A program made the position numbers and the translations under genes. From NCBI RefSeq assembly GCF_017161425.1, contig NZ_CP071057.1:2729501-2793500 (forward strand): a stretch of DNA of 64,000 nt. The letters are read 5' to 3'. The notes beneath the pieces are model-generated. The model worked only from the letters and a program-made list of their open reading frames with translations. It was not told the origin of the DNA and did no database searches. Positions within the stretch are counted from its first letter, which is position 1; every line of letters begins with the position of its first letter. The stretch comes from Marinicauda algicola (GTDB lineage: Bacteria; Pseudomonadota; Alphaproteobacteria; Caulobacterales; Maricaulaceae). Shown in pieces: positions 24,190 through 33,638 of the stretch.

Positions 24190-26781
24190 TTGGGCCTCAA
24201 TGACGGCCTCGGTCCTATTGGATGCGCCTAACTCTTTGAATATCTGTCTCAGGTGCCATTTCACCGCATCCTCGGTGACGCACAACCGCTCAGCGATCTC
24301 CCTGTTCGACATCCCTCCGCCAAGACATTGCAGAACCACGATCTGTTTCATCGACAAAGAAGTATTGATGTTGGTGTCAGTCTTTGTCTTTGGTTTGCGC
24401 TCCCCGTTTCCGAGAGCGGGAAGCGTTGTCTCTTCTCTACGAAAAAAGGCGTCCAGAGAAGGGTCGAGGGCAGACAATCTAATTGTCATCCAGCGCGGCG
24501 TTGTATGTAGACTCAAATAACGAGCAGTATGGTCAGCTTCAACGAGCGTGCGCTTAGCAGAGTTGGCCCCGATGGCATGCATCGCGGCAGCCAAACAATA
24601 CTGAGCCGATATTTCACCTTGGGCGTCCCCGATGGAAGCAGCTCGGTGCATCGAGATTTTGGCGTAACGTTCGGCTAACCCGTATCGCCGGTGACGAAGT
24701 TCGCACATGGAGCGGAGCATCGCCACCCGCGCTTGGATCGCCTTTGTTTGATTCGGCAGGAATGGTAGATTGTCGAATTCGTCGAATTCAAATTGTGTGC
24801 CTGCGTCGCCGTCGAACACGGCAAAGTCCGCCAACGTCAAATCCGCTAGAACGCGAAGGCGTGGCAGCCCCCGCGCTCTGGCTAACGCACGACACTTCTG
24901 AAGGACCGCTTGGGCTTCCGCGACCTCCCCCTTGAGATACAGCCTCAGGCTATAAGCGCCGACGACACCCCAAAGAATATCCGTGACGCCGTAATCGAGA
25001 GCGAAATCCAGCGCAGCCTGCGCCACCCCCTCGCCAAGCTCGTTCGGGTCACTTTCAGCAAGGATTTGAAACTCCATCGCGCGTAAGAGTCCGTCGGCGA
25101 AAAATGAGCGTGAAGCGGAAGCGTTTGAGCTGCCTCGCCCCTTAGCAAGGATCGCCCTCGCATTCGTCATGTCACCTCGAAGTATGGCCGCCTGAATTTG
25201 CGCTGTCGTGAGCCAGCCAGATGCATAGTGCTGTCGCACCGAACGGTTTGTCGCATCCGCCATTTGCGACAGCCGGCCAAGCTTCTCGAAGTTGCGGTCG
25301 CTCGCCGCAATAAAGGCGAGACAAGTCAACGCCGCGCCCAGGCCCACTTCGTTCTGGCGGCCAAACGCCGCTATCCACTGGAGACAAAGCTCCTCGCTCA
25401 ACGCCATTTCGTCGTGCGTGGCCTTGCCGATGGCAAGTACGAGTTCGCTCCACCCCAGCCCGTCTTCTGCGGCCTGTCCTTTTCTCAGCCCCTGGGGTTC
25501 ATGCTCCAATACTGTTTCCGCTTCCTCAGCATTCTGACAAAAATACTGGGTCCAGGCATAGCCGAGCTTGAGAGCCGGCAGCCGCCGCACTGCCGCACCC
25601 GGGACCTTCTCAAACCACCGGTGCAGCGCATCAATCTCGCCTTGCCTTAACGCAAGGTCGAGAACCATGTCCTTGCTCAAGCTATGCGCCCACCGATGGT
25701 CGTGCGCTTCTAGGGCGGCGGAGATCGCATGTGCGAACTCACGCCGCCGCCAATGCCAGAACGCGACTCGCTTGAGCACATATGATCGGCGATCGCCCTC
25801 CTCATTGCTGAATACATCCCGCAGAAAGGCGCGCAACACCGGATGTATTTTCTGTCCGCAGGAATCATCGCCCTTAGCCGGCGTCAGAAGGGCATGGACG
25901 GACTCGAGTCGGGCGATCACGCCCGCTGCGTTGCTTGTTTTGAAAACATAATCATAGCTCTCGGCGGAGATCGATTCCAGCATTGACGCATTGCGAAGGA
26001 AGGCTCTTTCGTCGTGAGAAAGCCGAGCGCGGAGAACCTCAAGGAAATAGTTCCGCGTTTCGGGCCACATCCAAGCGGGTCGCGAGGGAACCGCCGTCTC
26101 GCGCATAAAGCCACAAAGAGCAGGCCATCCTCCGGTGAGGGACACATAGGAGTCAATATCAATGAGCTGCGCGCGGGGCAGTACAGCCGCCCTCGCCTCT
26201 ATCTCGTTAAAGGCTAGATCTTGTGCGCTGAACGTCCGGACGTTTGGCAGCAAAACCAAATCCGTCAACCCACCCCCGTTAGAGGGGACAAGTACGAATT
26301 TCACTAGGTCCGACGTTTCGCAAATGAGATCCTTGACGAAAACCCCCATCTCCGGATCATCCCCGAAATCATCGAGGCAGATGACCGTGGAGCGGGGCGG
26401 GGCCAACAGCGTCTCGCGCAACATCGGAAGAATCGATCCAGAATCTGCCGCGCGCCGCAGTTGCTCGTCTCCCGCAATCTGAAACAGAATCGCCGCCGCC
26501 AACGAGTTGGTTGAAGAAAAGCCCTGCTGTGGCAGCCTCCGCACGCTGACATACGCAACTGCTTTGTGGGCAGCCTCCGCGTCCTCAGCGGCCATGGCTA
26601 TCTGTACGGATTTCCCGTAACCCATTGGGGCTTTGTAGACCAGTGCCTTCGCCTGAGGATCTGCGGCAAGCCCCAGCCGAGGGCGGCGCAAGCGATCGCG
26701 AACCGCCATTTCCCGTCGTCGCCCCATAAGTCTGCAGAATGTCGCCACTTGATCGACGACATCGTGGATCACACCAGCCAT
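24172..26781 (-). CDS. alkS: AlkS-like MalT/LuxR-family regulator
   Basis: An 869-residue signal-transduction ATPase with a LuxR-type DNA-binding tail. Walker A is APMGYGKS (residues 51-58), ICLDDFGDD resembles Walker B, the middle is a helical TPR-like region, and the C-terminus carries the helix-turn-helix GMSNREIAERLCVTEDAVKWHLRQ (read as two halves around LCV). AlkS of Pseudomonas putida GPo1 (about 880 residues) has this layout and activates alkBFGHJKL in response to alkanes. The neighbours alkL, alkK and a truncated alkJ on the same strand support the name. It lies downstream of alkL rather than divergent. Confidence 0.78.
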   Translation of the reverse strand: MAGVIHDVVDQVATFCRLMGRRREMAVRDRLRRPRLGLAADPQAKALVYKAPMGYGKSVQIAMAAEDAEAAHKAVAYVSVRRLPQQGFSSTNSLAAAILFQIAGDEQLRRAADSGSILPMLRETLLAPPRSTVICLDDFGDDPEMGVFVKDLICETSDLVKFVLVPSNGGGLTDLVLLPNVRTFSAQDLAFNEIEARAAVLPRAQLIDIDSYVSLTGGWPALCGFMRETAVPSRPAWMWPETRNYFLEVLRARLSHDERAFLRNASMLESISAESYDYVFKTSNAAGVIARLESVHALLTPAKGDDSCGQKIHPVLRAFLRDVFSNEEGDRRSYVLKRVAFWHWRRREFAHAISAALEAHDHRWAHSLSKDMVLDLALRQGEIDALHRWFEKVPGAAVRRLPALKLGYAWTQYFCQNAEEAETVLEHEPQGLRKGQAAEDGLGWSELVLAIGKATHDEMALSEELCLQWIAAFGRQNEVGLGAALTCLAFIAASDRNFEKLGRLSQMADATNRSVRQHYASGWLTTAQIQAAILRGDMTNARAILAKGRGSSNASASRSFFADGLLRAMEFQILAESDPNELGEGVAQAALDFALDYGVTDILWGVVGAYSLRLYLKGEVAEAQAVLQKCRALARARGLPRLRVLADLTLADFAVFDGDAGTQFEFDEFDNLPFLPNQTKAIQARVAMLRSMCELRHRRYGLAERYAKISMHRAASIGDAQGEISAQYCLAAAMHAIGANSAKRTLVEADHTARYLSLHTTPRWMTIRLSALDPSLDAFFRREETTLPALGNGERKPKTKTDTNINTSLSMKQIVVLQCLGGGMSNREIAERLCVTEDAVKWHLRQIFKELGASNRTEAVIEAQSRGLI

Positions 26782-26837
26782 TGCTTGCTCGATGACAGTC
26801 GTTCCTACTCTTTCCTGCCTCTGGTCCTCGACACCCC

Positions 26838-27512
26838 TCAGAATTGATACGCAACGCCCACGTTCACAATCACTGGATCGACCTCAACCTGAGCCTCCAC
26901 AGGAGCGGGGCCAAGGGCGCCAGAAATTTCTGCATCGAACGGAACATAGCGAACATCGAAATTGGCCAACCAGTTGCCTGAGACGCGGTATCGTAAGCCC
27001 GCCTGAAAGGCCGGCGCCCAAGCGTCTTTCACATCGAAATTCGTGACCGCACCATCCCGCTCGTTCAGAAAAAGCAACCGGCCAACGCCCGCGCCGGCAT
27101 AGACGTCAGCACGCTCGGTCACGGGCAGATGATATTGTAGCGACAGGATCGCGGGGCCATAATCTGTCACGCCCAATTCGAGCCCGGCCAGCGTGCCGTC
27201 TCCTTGAAGGTCAGCGCTGGCTGGAACGCCGCCGAAGAAATTCAACGCGAATCTCGGGCTCACAAAATATGATACGTCAAAAGATAGGGTTGTATCATCG
27301 TTAATCGATAGCGCAGCGCCCGGCACAGGAGCGCCGGCCGCAGACACGGAGTCTAATTTCTCCTCCGTTAGAACCCTGGCCGCGTTAACCCCGACTACCC
27401 AGTCGCCTTTTGAGTAAAGCGGCTCAGACTGCGCGCTTGCCGCCGTTGCTGAACATATCAATAGCACCGTTGTTGTTAGGCAGCATTTTGACGTTGCGAC
27501 AAGGTGTTTCAT
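26838..27512 (-). CDS. alkL: AlkL, OmpW-family outer-membrane alkane importer
   Basis: A 224-residue outer-membrane beta-barrel of the OmpW family. The signal peptide ends near ASA-QSEP. Segments such as NDDTTLSFDVSYFVS, VTDYGPAILSLQYHLP, VKDAWAPAFQAGLRY and EVDPVIVNVGVAYQF follow AlkL of the OCT plasmid closely as I remember it, including the C-terminal aromatic residue used by BamA. AlkL lets hydrophobic substrates cross the outer membrane by lateral diffusion. The ATG at 27512 follows GGAGG. It lies between alkK and alkS, as the third partner of the jkL order. Confidence 0.87.
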   Translation of the reverse strand: MKHLVATSKCCLTTTVLLICSATAASAQSEPLYSKGDWVVGVNAARVLTEEKLDSVSAAGAPVPGAALSINDDTTLSFDVSYFVSPRFALNFFGGVPASADLQGDGTLAGLELGVTDYGPAILSLQYHLPVTERADVYAGAGVGRLLFLNERDGAVTNFDVKDAWAPAFQAGLRYRVSGNWLANFDVRYVPFDAEISGALGPAPVEAQVEVDPVIVNVGVAYQF

Positions 27513-27573
27513 CTTTATTCCTCCCTCTGGAAATTTCCTCTGCCTCAGTTTTCTGTTACGCTGGCCGCTCATA

Positions 27574-29211
27574 TCAACCGTGTTCATCCGCCCCTACGAC
27601 CAGTATGTCTCCGTGCTCTTGACGGAGGGTCGTCTTCATCAGTTTTCCGGTTGCGTTGCGCGGCAACGTTGCGACGAAGATCGCCCTGTCAGGGATCTGC
27701 CATTTGGCGACCTTGCCGCTAAAATGAGCAAGTATTTCGTGCTCGGTGAGCTCAGCGCCAACCTTTCTCACAGCGACAAGAATCGGACGTTCGTCCCATC
27801 GGTCATGCCGAGCGGCTATAACAGCGGCATCTGCGATCGCGGGATGTTTCAAGGCAATGCCTTCCAGTTCCACAGAGGATATCCATTCGCCGCCCGATTT
27901 GATGATGTCCTTGGCGCGGTCGCGAATGGTCATGAAGCCATCGCCGTTGATTGAAGCCACGTCGCCAGTTTCGAACCAGCCATCCTCGTCCAATGTCTGT
28001 CCTGGTTCATGACCAAAGTAATCGGCCACCACCCAATGGCCGCGGACGCGAAGCTTGCCATGCGCCTTGCCGTCCTCAGGCAGACGGAGTCCGTCGTCAT
28101 CGACGATCTTCAACTCCACGCCGTAAGGCGGGCGCCCCTGACTCTCGCGAATCTTCGCTTGATCCTCGTCGGAGAGAGTGGTGTGACGATCCAGCAGCGC
28201 GTTGGCGGTGCCCAGCGGCGATGTTTCCGTCATGCCCCAAGCATGAACAACCTCAACTCCATACTTGTCTCGAAACTCGGCGATCATTGATGGCGGACAC
28301 GCTGATCCGCCGACCACGGTTCGACGAAGAGACGCCGCCTTGGAGTCCAACTTTTCCAGCGCCGCGAGCAGGCCCTGCCAGATCGTCGGCACGCCCAAAG
28401 CCAAGGTCACGCGCTCGCGATCGACGAGATGGACCAGACTTTCTCCGTCCAGCGCCGGTCCCGGCAGTACCAGCTTCGCACCGACCATGGCCGCAGCGTA
28501 GGGAACGCCCCACGCATTGACATGAAACATCGGAACGACTGGCATGATCACCTCACGCGCAGAGATGTTCAAGGTATCGGGCAGGGCAGCTCCGAGCGAA
28601 TGCAGGACCGTCGAACGGTGGGAGTAGAGAACACCCTTGGGGTTGCCTGTCGTTCCAGAAGTGTAGCAGAGTCCAGAGGCGTCGTTTTCTTCCAAATCGA
28701 CCCAATTCGCTTCCGGGTCGCCGGTCGCGAGAACGTCTTCATAGAATAGAAGCCCCGGCAGCTTTTCGGCCTCCTCATCCCAACCCGACATCAGTACCAG
28801 GTGGCGCACCGTGCTGAGTTGATCCTTCAGGCGGACTATGAGTGGCAGAAACGTCTTGTCGAAGAAGATGATTTGATCTTGCGCGTGATTGATGACGTAG
28901 ACCAACTGTTCAGGGGGTAGCCTCGGGTTAATGGTGTGACAAATCATTCCGCTGCAGGAGATACCGAAATAACATTCCAGGTGCCGGGCATTGTTCCATG
29001 CGAGGGTGGCGCAACGGTCTCCTCTTGCTAGCTTTAACATGCGTAGCGCAGACGAAAGCCGACGGGACCGGACGCAAATCTCTCGCCAGTTCGTTCGTCG
29101 CGTTGTCCCGTCCGTCTCAACGGACACGACCTCGGTTTCGCCGTGATAGCGCGCGCCGTGGTCGATCAGCGAATTGATCGTCAGCGGCATATGCATCATC
29201 TGTCCGAGCAT
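27574..29211 (-). CDS. alkK: AlkK, medium-chain fatty-acyl-CoA ligase
   Basis: A 545-residue AMP-forming acyl-CoA synthetase. The P-loop is YTSGTTGNPKG, the A5 motif is WGMTETSPLG and the A10 lysine is in LPRNATGKLMK. The N-terminus MLGQMM and stretches such as VPMFHVNAWG, KLVLPGPALDG and DRAKDIIKSGGEWIS resemble AlkK (546 residues) of GPo1, which supports the start at 29211 over an upstream GTG/ATG. It activates alkanoic acids made by AlkB, AlkJ and AlkH. The gene sits directly behind the alkJ fragment. Confidence 0.9.
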   Translation of the reverse strand: MLGQMMHMPLTINSLIDHGARYHGETEVVSVETDGTTRRTNWREICVRSRRLSSALRMLKLARGDRCATLAWNNARHLECYFGISCSGMICHTINPRLPPEQLVYVINHAQDQIIFFDKTFLPLIVRLKDQLSTVRHLVLMSGWDEEAEKLPGLLFYEDVLATGDPEANWVDLEENDASGLCYTSGTTGNPKGVLYSHRSTVLHSLGAALPDTLNISAREVIMPVVPMFHVNAWGVPYAAAMVGAKLVLPGPALDGESLVHLVDRERVTLALGVPTIWQGLLAALEKLDSKAASLRRTVVGGSACPPSMIAEFRDKYGVEVVHAWGMTETSPLGTANALLDRHTTLSDEDQAKIRESQGRPPYGVELKIVDDDGLRLPEDGKAHGKLRVRGHWVVADYFGHEPGQTLDEDGWFETGDVASINGDGFMTIRDRAKDIIKSGGEWISSVELEGIALKHPAIADAAVIAARHDRWDERPILVAVRKVGAELTEHEILAHFSGKVAKWQIPDRAIFVATLPRNATGKLMKTTLRQEHGDILVVGADEHG

Positions 29212-29321
29212 GCTAGAGATCCCTACTTCCGCAGCAGAGCGGCTCGACGAACGATCTAGTACTTGTTTGGGCTCTCCCAACAATCCGCGCACCCGTTCTC
29301 ATTTTTCCTCCCTAGGCCCGA

Positions 29322-29622
29322 TCACTTCGCGGCCACCGCTTCCCGCTGAATGCGGACTTTGCCCAGGATGATGTCCGCCGCGTTTTCAGCAATCATAATG
29401 GTCGGGGCGTTGGTGTTGCCTGCCACGAGGCTCGGCATGACTGAGGCATCGACGACCCGCAGGCCAACCACTCCGCGCACCTTCAACTCCGGATCAACCA
29501 CCGAACCCTGGTCGCGACCCATGCGGCAAGTGCCTACCGGGTGATAGATCGTCTCGGCATTGTCCCGAATAAATGCCGCGATCTCGTCGCAGAAATCGGT
29601 TTGGGCGGTTGCGCGTTGGTTT
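29322..29622 (-). pseudogene. alkJ: alkJ fragment: C-terminus of a GMC alcohol dehydrogenase
   Basis: Only the last 100 codons or so remain. They read [18 protein letters not shown], then [21 protein letters not shown] and [16 protein letters not shown], the hallmark C-terminal domain of GMC oxidoreductases with the catalytic His of IYHPVG. Recognisable similarity starts near AQTDFCDEI (about 29620); the upstream 450 residues, with the FAD-binding site, are gone. In GPo1, alkJ precedes alkK, so this is probably alkJ. Without the N-terminus it cannot be active. Confidence 0.8.
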
Positions 29623-30019
29623 CACAGCCGGTCTGCGCGACGCCAGCAGTTCGTTCGCTCCTGGTGGGACGCTATGTACCAGAAACATGATCCAAGAGGT
29701 TTTTAGAGGGCTATCGTGTAGGTGTAGTTCTCATCTTCATCGCTCGTGGCCCGCCATTTCTAGCCATTCGAACGTTCTCCGCGTGCGGACGCGCGGCTGA
29801 AATGCCAAGGAACCGCGCGGTTCGGGCGCGAACCTCTGGACTGCGACGTCGGCACACTCGGCTCCGAGCGTTCTCTCTCCGCCCTTTTTCTCTCGACCTC
29901 TGGACTGAACCGACGCCAGTACGGAATTCTATGTCATTGAAATAAAACGTGAAAATGCCTACGTCCCGTCGCGGCGATTGATATCCTCGTCGGCAAGCGA
30001 TCGGCGCCGAAATCGGACA
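29623..30019. other. junction region, no supported gene
   Basis: About 400 bases between the alkJ break and the DUF4236 gene. It contains a 12-base direct repeat ACCTCTGGACTG (29832-29843 and 29896-29907) and an AT-rich patch (29925-29960). I see no gene or known att site. Confidence 0.5.
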
Positions 30020-31039
30020 TCAAAGCTCGAGCCGTTCGGCGACATCCTCAAACCTCGGATCCTCGGCATAAATGCGCTCGAACTCGCGTCGGGCCTGTGC
30101 TTGGCGGCGCTGGCCATCGTAGAGCAACGCACGCTCATATCGGACCTGCCGCAGCAGCTCGTCCGGGCGGTCCTTGCGCCGCCGGAGCGCCAACGTGAGA
30201 ACGTCGATCGCCGCATCGGGCAAGCCCAAGCTGACCAGCGCGCGGGCCCGATAGAGCAGCAACGCCGTATGGACCGGAGTCTCGTTTTCGACAGACGCGC
30301 TCAGCTCTGCGATGCGTCGCAAGTGCTCGGGGTTCGGATGATCGAGCGCAAGTTCAGCGAAGGAGAGCAGGACGACGGGATCCGACTTGTCCAGATCGAG
30401 CAGCTGATCCAGACGGATCAATGCGTCGCCCGAACGTCCCTGCAACTGGTAGACCTCGACCAGGGCCAGAAGTGTCCCCCGTTCGCGAGGCCGCACATGC
30501 GCCGATATTTCGGGAGTGATCGGCAGGCTGATGGTCGCGTTGACTCCGTACTTGCTGAACAGCGAATCGAGTTCGTGTCTCCGTTCCAAGGCATCGAGCA
30601 GGCAACGCTCCGCCTGTTCGAAGTTCTCACTCTTCAGGTGAAGCATCCCGGCAAGCCATGCGGCGTCGGCCAAAGAAGCCGAACGGTCGAGCAGGACAAG
30701 CGCCTCGCTGTCATCGCCCTCATTCAGCGCCTTTAGCCCATCGACGAAGGCCCGCTCCGCCGCGGGTGTGATCAGGCGCTGGAAAAATCCGAGCGTCAGA
30801 CGATCTCTCGCGCGCACCATTGGTGCGGATGCACCGCGCTCTTGCCCGCGTCCGGCCCCTGGATCGCGCATCGTGTAGAAGAGGCCGGTGCCAGGAATGC
30901 CTGCCGTCGCGCGGTTTCCGCGGGGGCTTATCGTGTACTTGGCCCCGCGCGGCCCGAAGGATAGCGAAGCCGCCGATTTCGAGAGGTTCAGCGTGACCCC
31001 GGGCGCAAGTCGGATGCGGCGCCAAAAACGGAATGCCAT
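30020..31039 (-). CDS. DUF4236 domain protein with TPR-like repeats
   Basis: A 339-residue protein. Residues 1-57 are a DUF4236 domain (FRFWRRIRLAPGVTLNLSKS, SFGPRGAKYT, GIPGTGLFYT), a small beta-rich module often found next to nucleases or in stress proteins. The remainder is helical with TPR-like repeats (ALNEGDDSEALVLLDRSASL, LLALVEVYQLQGRSGDALI, ALVSLGLPDAAIDVLTLAL). GGGAGG precedes the ATG at 31039, 25 bases after the helicase stop, so it is the last gene of the defence-like cluster. A scaffolding or sensing role is a guess. Confidence 0.82.
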   Translation of the reverse strand: MAFRFWRRIRLAPGVTLNLSKSAASLSFGPRGAKYTISPRGNRATAGIPGTGLFYTMRDPGAGRGQERGASAPMVRARDRLTLGFFQRLITPAAERAFVDGLKALNEGDDSEALVLLDRSASLADAAWLAGMLHLKSENFEQAERCLLDALERRHELDSLFSKYGVNATISLPITPEISAHVRPRERGTLLALVEVYQLQGRSGDALIRLDQLLDLDKSDPVVLLSFAELALDHPNPEHLRRIAELSASVENETPVHTALLLYRARALVSLGLPDAAIDVLTLALRRRKDRPDELLRQVRYERALLYDGQRRQAQARREFERIYAEDPRFEDVAERLEL

Positions 31040-31064
31040 AGGCTTGCCTCCCGCGCCCTCTCGC

Positions 31065-33149
31065 CTATCGCGCCAGATCGTCGAGGAACTCGGAGGCCGG
31101 ATCGACGCCGGTGATCAGGAGCCGGTCGCGGGCGCGGGTGCAGGCGACATAAAGCAGATGGCGTTCGGTGTTGTAGACCTCCTCCAGATCAGACTCATCG
31201 GCAACGGTCTCGATCCGTTCCTGCAAGGGCAGCACCTCGTCGTCGCACGCCATCACGGCGACGGCGCGGAATTCGAGGCCCTTGGCGAGGTGCATAGTGC
31301 TGATCGCGACGTTGCCTGCTTCCGCCTCTACCTTGTCGCTCAGCTCGACACCCGACGCGCCAGCGATCTTGATCGCGGCCCGCGCGCGTTTCAGTTGCTC
31401 GCCGGTTCGAACGAACAGGCCGACCTCATGCGGCTGGCAACCCTCTTTCAGGCGATCGGCGAGCCACTGCCCGACGGCTTCGCTCTCTTCCGTGGCCGTA
31501 TCGAAGGTGCAGATCTCGGGCGCCGGTCCGTTGAACACCGAGATCGTGCCACGACGGCTCTCGGCATTGCCGTCGACGTCGGAGATGTTCGGCGGCAGCA
31601 GCCGATCCGCCTGGGCGCGGATCTGGTGGGAAGTGCGATAGTTGATCCTCAATGTGTGGGAGCGTCCGCGAACGTCGATGCCGAGCGATTTCCACGAGAA
31701 GGGCTGCTGGAAGATGCGCTGCCCGAGATCGCCGGCGAAGAAGAGCCCGTCCGGCCTGTGCGAAACCAGTGCGGCCAGGAAGCGGGCCTCGGCCACGCTG
31801 ATATCCTGCGCCTCGTCGACGACCGCGAAATCGAATGGCCGCTTCTCCGTCGCGCCATAATGCGCCGCGAGGCGGCCGAACACGCCGGACCATGTCACCG
31901 CCTTGCGCTCGGCGAGACCGGCGCGCAACTGCTCGAAGATCGACCAGAGGGATTCCCGCTGCTTGCCGCCGATCCGTGTCTTGCGGCCAAGGCGCGAGAC
32001 GTCCCGGTACCCCTCCCAGTTCTCGATCTGCCAGGCGTCGACGACCTCCGACCATTCCCCGGCGAGGAAGGGCATGGAGAACTTCTGGCCATCGTCCCGT
32101 CCCGCAGCCTTGGTGAGCAGAGTGTGAACGAGGGACGGCGAGGCGATGTTCGGCTGCCCGAAAAGACTGGAATAGAGATCATAGGCGACGCCCGTGATGG
32201 ACTGCACGGTGATCCGCGCCAAAACGGCCGGTTCGTTTCCGGCCAGATGCTGCAGCTTCACCTTCAGCGCATTGGCGAGCGCCTTGGAGAAGGTCGTCAG
32301 CAGAATGCGCGCCTGTGGTTCGTTGCGCGCCAGATGCACTGCGCGATGCAGAGCCACCACCGTCTTGCCCGTGCCCGCGGACCCCGAAATCCTGGCCGGC
32401 CCCGAATAGCTGCGCTCCACATATTGCAACTGGTCGGGATGGAGGAAGACCGCCCATTTCTCCCAAGGATAGTCGAGCGCGCGCTGCAGTTCCTCGATGT
32501 TGGTCAGGACCCGGAAACGCCGCTGCGCATCGGGATGGGCGAACGGATCGGCCTCCACGGGTGCCGTCACGGGCGGCTCCGGCTTCTCACCCACCGCCAG
32601 CTTCAGGAGCGCCTCCTGCGCCTCCTGCGGCAGATGGGAGATGATGTCGAACAGGGTGTCCTCGGTCGCCCGGCGAACGTCCTCCACCCACTCCTCGGGT
32701 ACCCCGAAACCCATCAGCTCGAATTTGCGCAGATTGTCGAAGAGTTTCGGCCTCGCAGCCGGCGCGGGGGCAACCGGCTCCGCGACCTCCTTCGGCTTGA
32801 AGATCTCCACCTCTTCGACGCGCTCGCGCACCTCGACGAGCTGCATGGCGCCTGTTGTCGGATGCCGCTCGATCTTGCGCCGTTCGGCCCATTTGTAGGC
32901 GTCGTCGTGGTGATCGACATAGACGAGCAGCAGGCTCGACTGCGTGCGGTGGACGATCAGCCGGATGTCGGCGTTCACTCGCACCGACCAGAAATTCGGG
33001 TCCTTGGCGCGGTCCAGCTTGTGGAAGGAAAGGCCCGGCGCGGAGGCATCGAGTTGCAGGTCGAAGGCGGTCGTCTTCACTGCCTTCTGTTCCTGCGCGG
33101 TCAGCCTGGACAGGCTGTCGGTGAACGTGTCCGCAATCCGGAATTCCAT
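31065..33149 (-). CDS. UvrD/Rep-type helicase with N-terminal RelE/ParE-like domain
   Basis: A 694-residue fusion. Residues 1-95 look like a RelE/ParE toxin fold (LQLDASAPGLSFHKLDRAKD, then NFWSVRVNADIRLIVHRT and LLVYVDHHDDAYKWAERR). After a Pro-rich linker comes a superfamily-1 helicase: Walker A GSAGTGKT (256-263), Walker B VDEAQDI, motif INYRTSHQIR and the C-terminal STMHLAKGLEFRAVAV and LYVACTRARDRL. The gene starts 2 bases after the upstream stop. SF1 helicases of this kind occur in many defence systems; the toxin-like domain might act on RNA or only bind nucleic acid. Confidence 0.87.
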   Translation of the reverse strand: MEFRIADTFTDSLSRLTAQEQKAVKTTAFDLQLDASAPGLSFHKLDRAKDPNFWSVRVNADIRLIVHRTQSSLLLVYVDHHDDAYKWAERRKIERHPTTGAMQLVEVRERVEEVEIFKPKEVAEPVAPAPAARPKLFDNLRKFELMGFGVPEEWVEDVRRATEDTLFDIISHLPQEAQEALLKLAVGEKPEPPVTAPVEADPFAHPDAQRRFRVLTNIEELQRALDYPWEKWAVFLHPDQLQYVERSYSGPARISGSAGTGKTVVALHRAVHLARNEPQARILLTTFSKALANALKVKLQHLAGNEPAVLARITVQSITGVAYDLYSSLFGQPNIASPSLVHTLLTKAAGRDDGQKFSMPFLAGEWSEVVDAWQIENWEGYRDVSRLGRKTRIGGKQRESLWSIFEQLRAGLAERKAVTWSGVFGRLAAHYGATEKRPFDFAVVDEAQDISVAEARFLAALVSHRPDGLFFAGDLGQRIFQQPFSWKSLGIDVRGRSHTLRINYRTSHQIRAQADRLLPPNISDVDGNAESRRGTISVFNGPAPEICTFDTATEESEAVGQWLADRLKEGCQPHEVGLFVRTGEQLKRARAAIKIAGASGVELSDKVEAEAGNVAISTMHLAKGLEFRAVAVMACDDEVLPLQERIETVADESDLEEVYNTERHLLYVACTRARDRLLITGVDPASEFLDDLAR

Positions 33150-33151
33150 GC

Positions 33152-33607
33152 TTAATCCACCCCATACTCCGCCAGCCGCCGTTCAGCCGCGGCTACGACC
33201 TCGGGCTCGAACTCCTGCCGATATTTCAGGATCAGCGATTCTGCCGACATGTCGGCCATTCCGAACTCCATCAGCTTCAGGAATCCCTCTGACGGTTTCG
33301 GCTTGAGTGCGAGATCGGCAAGGGTCTTGCGGACACCGGCGCGGGCGAGCTTCTGCCTGGTGCGTGACAATCGAGTGGTTCTGCCGTTCTGCTCGCTCAG
33401 CGCTTCTTCTAGCGCTCGCATGACAGCGGCGAAATCGGCTGCGAGCGGGTCGTCAATGTCGCGGCCTTCGATGCGACATAGCTGACGGAAGGCGGCCTGA
33501 TAGACATCGTCCCGCCCCAGCCGGCGGGCATTCGCCATCCAGTTCCGCAGCTTTTGCTGATCCCATTCCTCCGAGAGATCCGGCGCCTTCGCTCCCATCG
33601 TGCTCAT
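33152..33607 (-). CDS. hypothetical protein of the defence-like cluster
   Basis: A 151-residue protein I do not recognise. It is rich in helix-forming and charged residues (DLSEEWDQQKLRNWMANARRL, then TRLSRTRQKLARAGVRKTLADLAL and SLILKYRQEFEPEVVAAAERRL). It ends 2 bases before the helicase start and begins 31 bases after the methyltransferase stop, so it is almost certainly cotranscribed. The start may be 33607 or the ATG three codons later. It may be a small partner of the helicase. Confidence 0.75.
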   Translation of the reverse strand: MSTMGAKAPDLSEEWDQQKLRNWMANARRLGRDDVYQAAFRQLCRIEGRDIDDPLAADFAAVMRALEEALSEQNGRTTRLSRTRQKLARAGVRKTLADLALKPKPSEGFLKLMEFGMADMSAESLILKYRQEFEPEVVAAAERRLAEYGVD

Positions 33608-33638
33608 CCCCCGACCGACCTGTTGGGCTTCAAGGCGC

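Noticed and set aside
30888-33155. A 755-codon open frame on the plus strand opposite the UvrD-type helicase
   Set aside because: It is antisense to a gene with clear helicase motifs; long antisense frames are expected at this GC content, and its translation has no recognisable domain.
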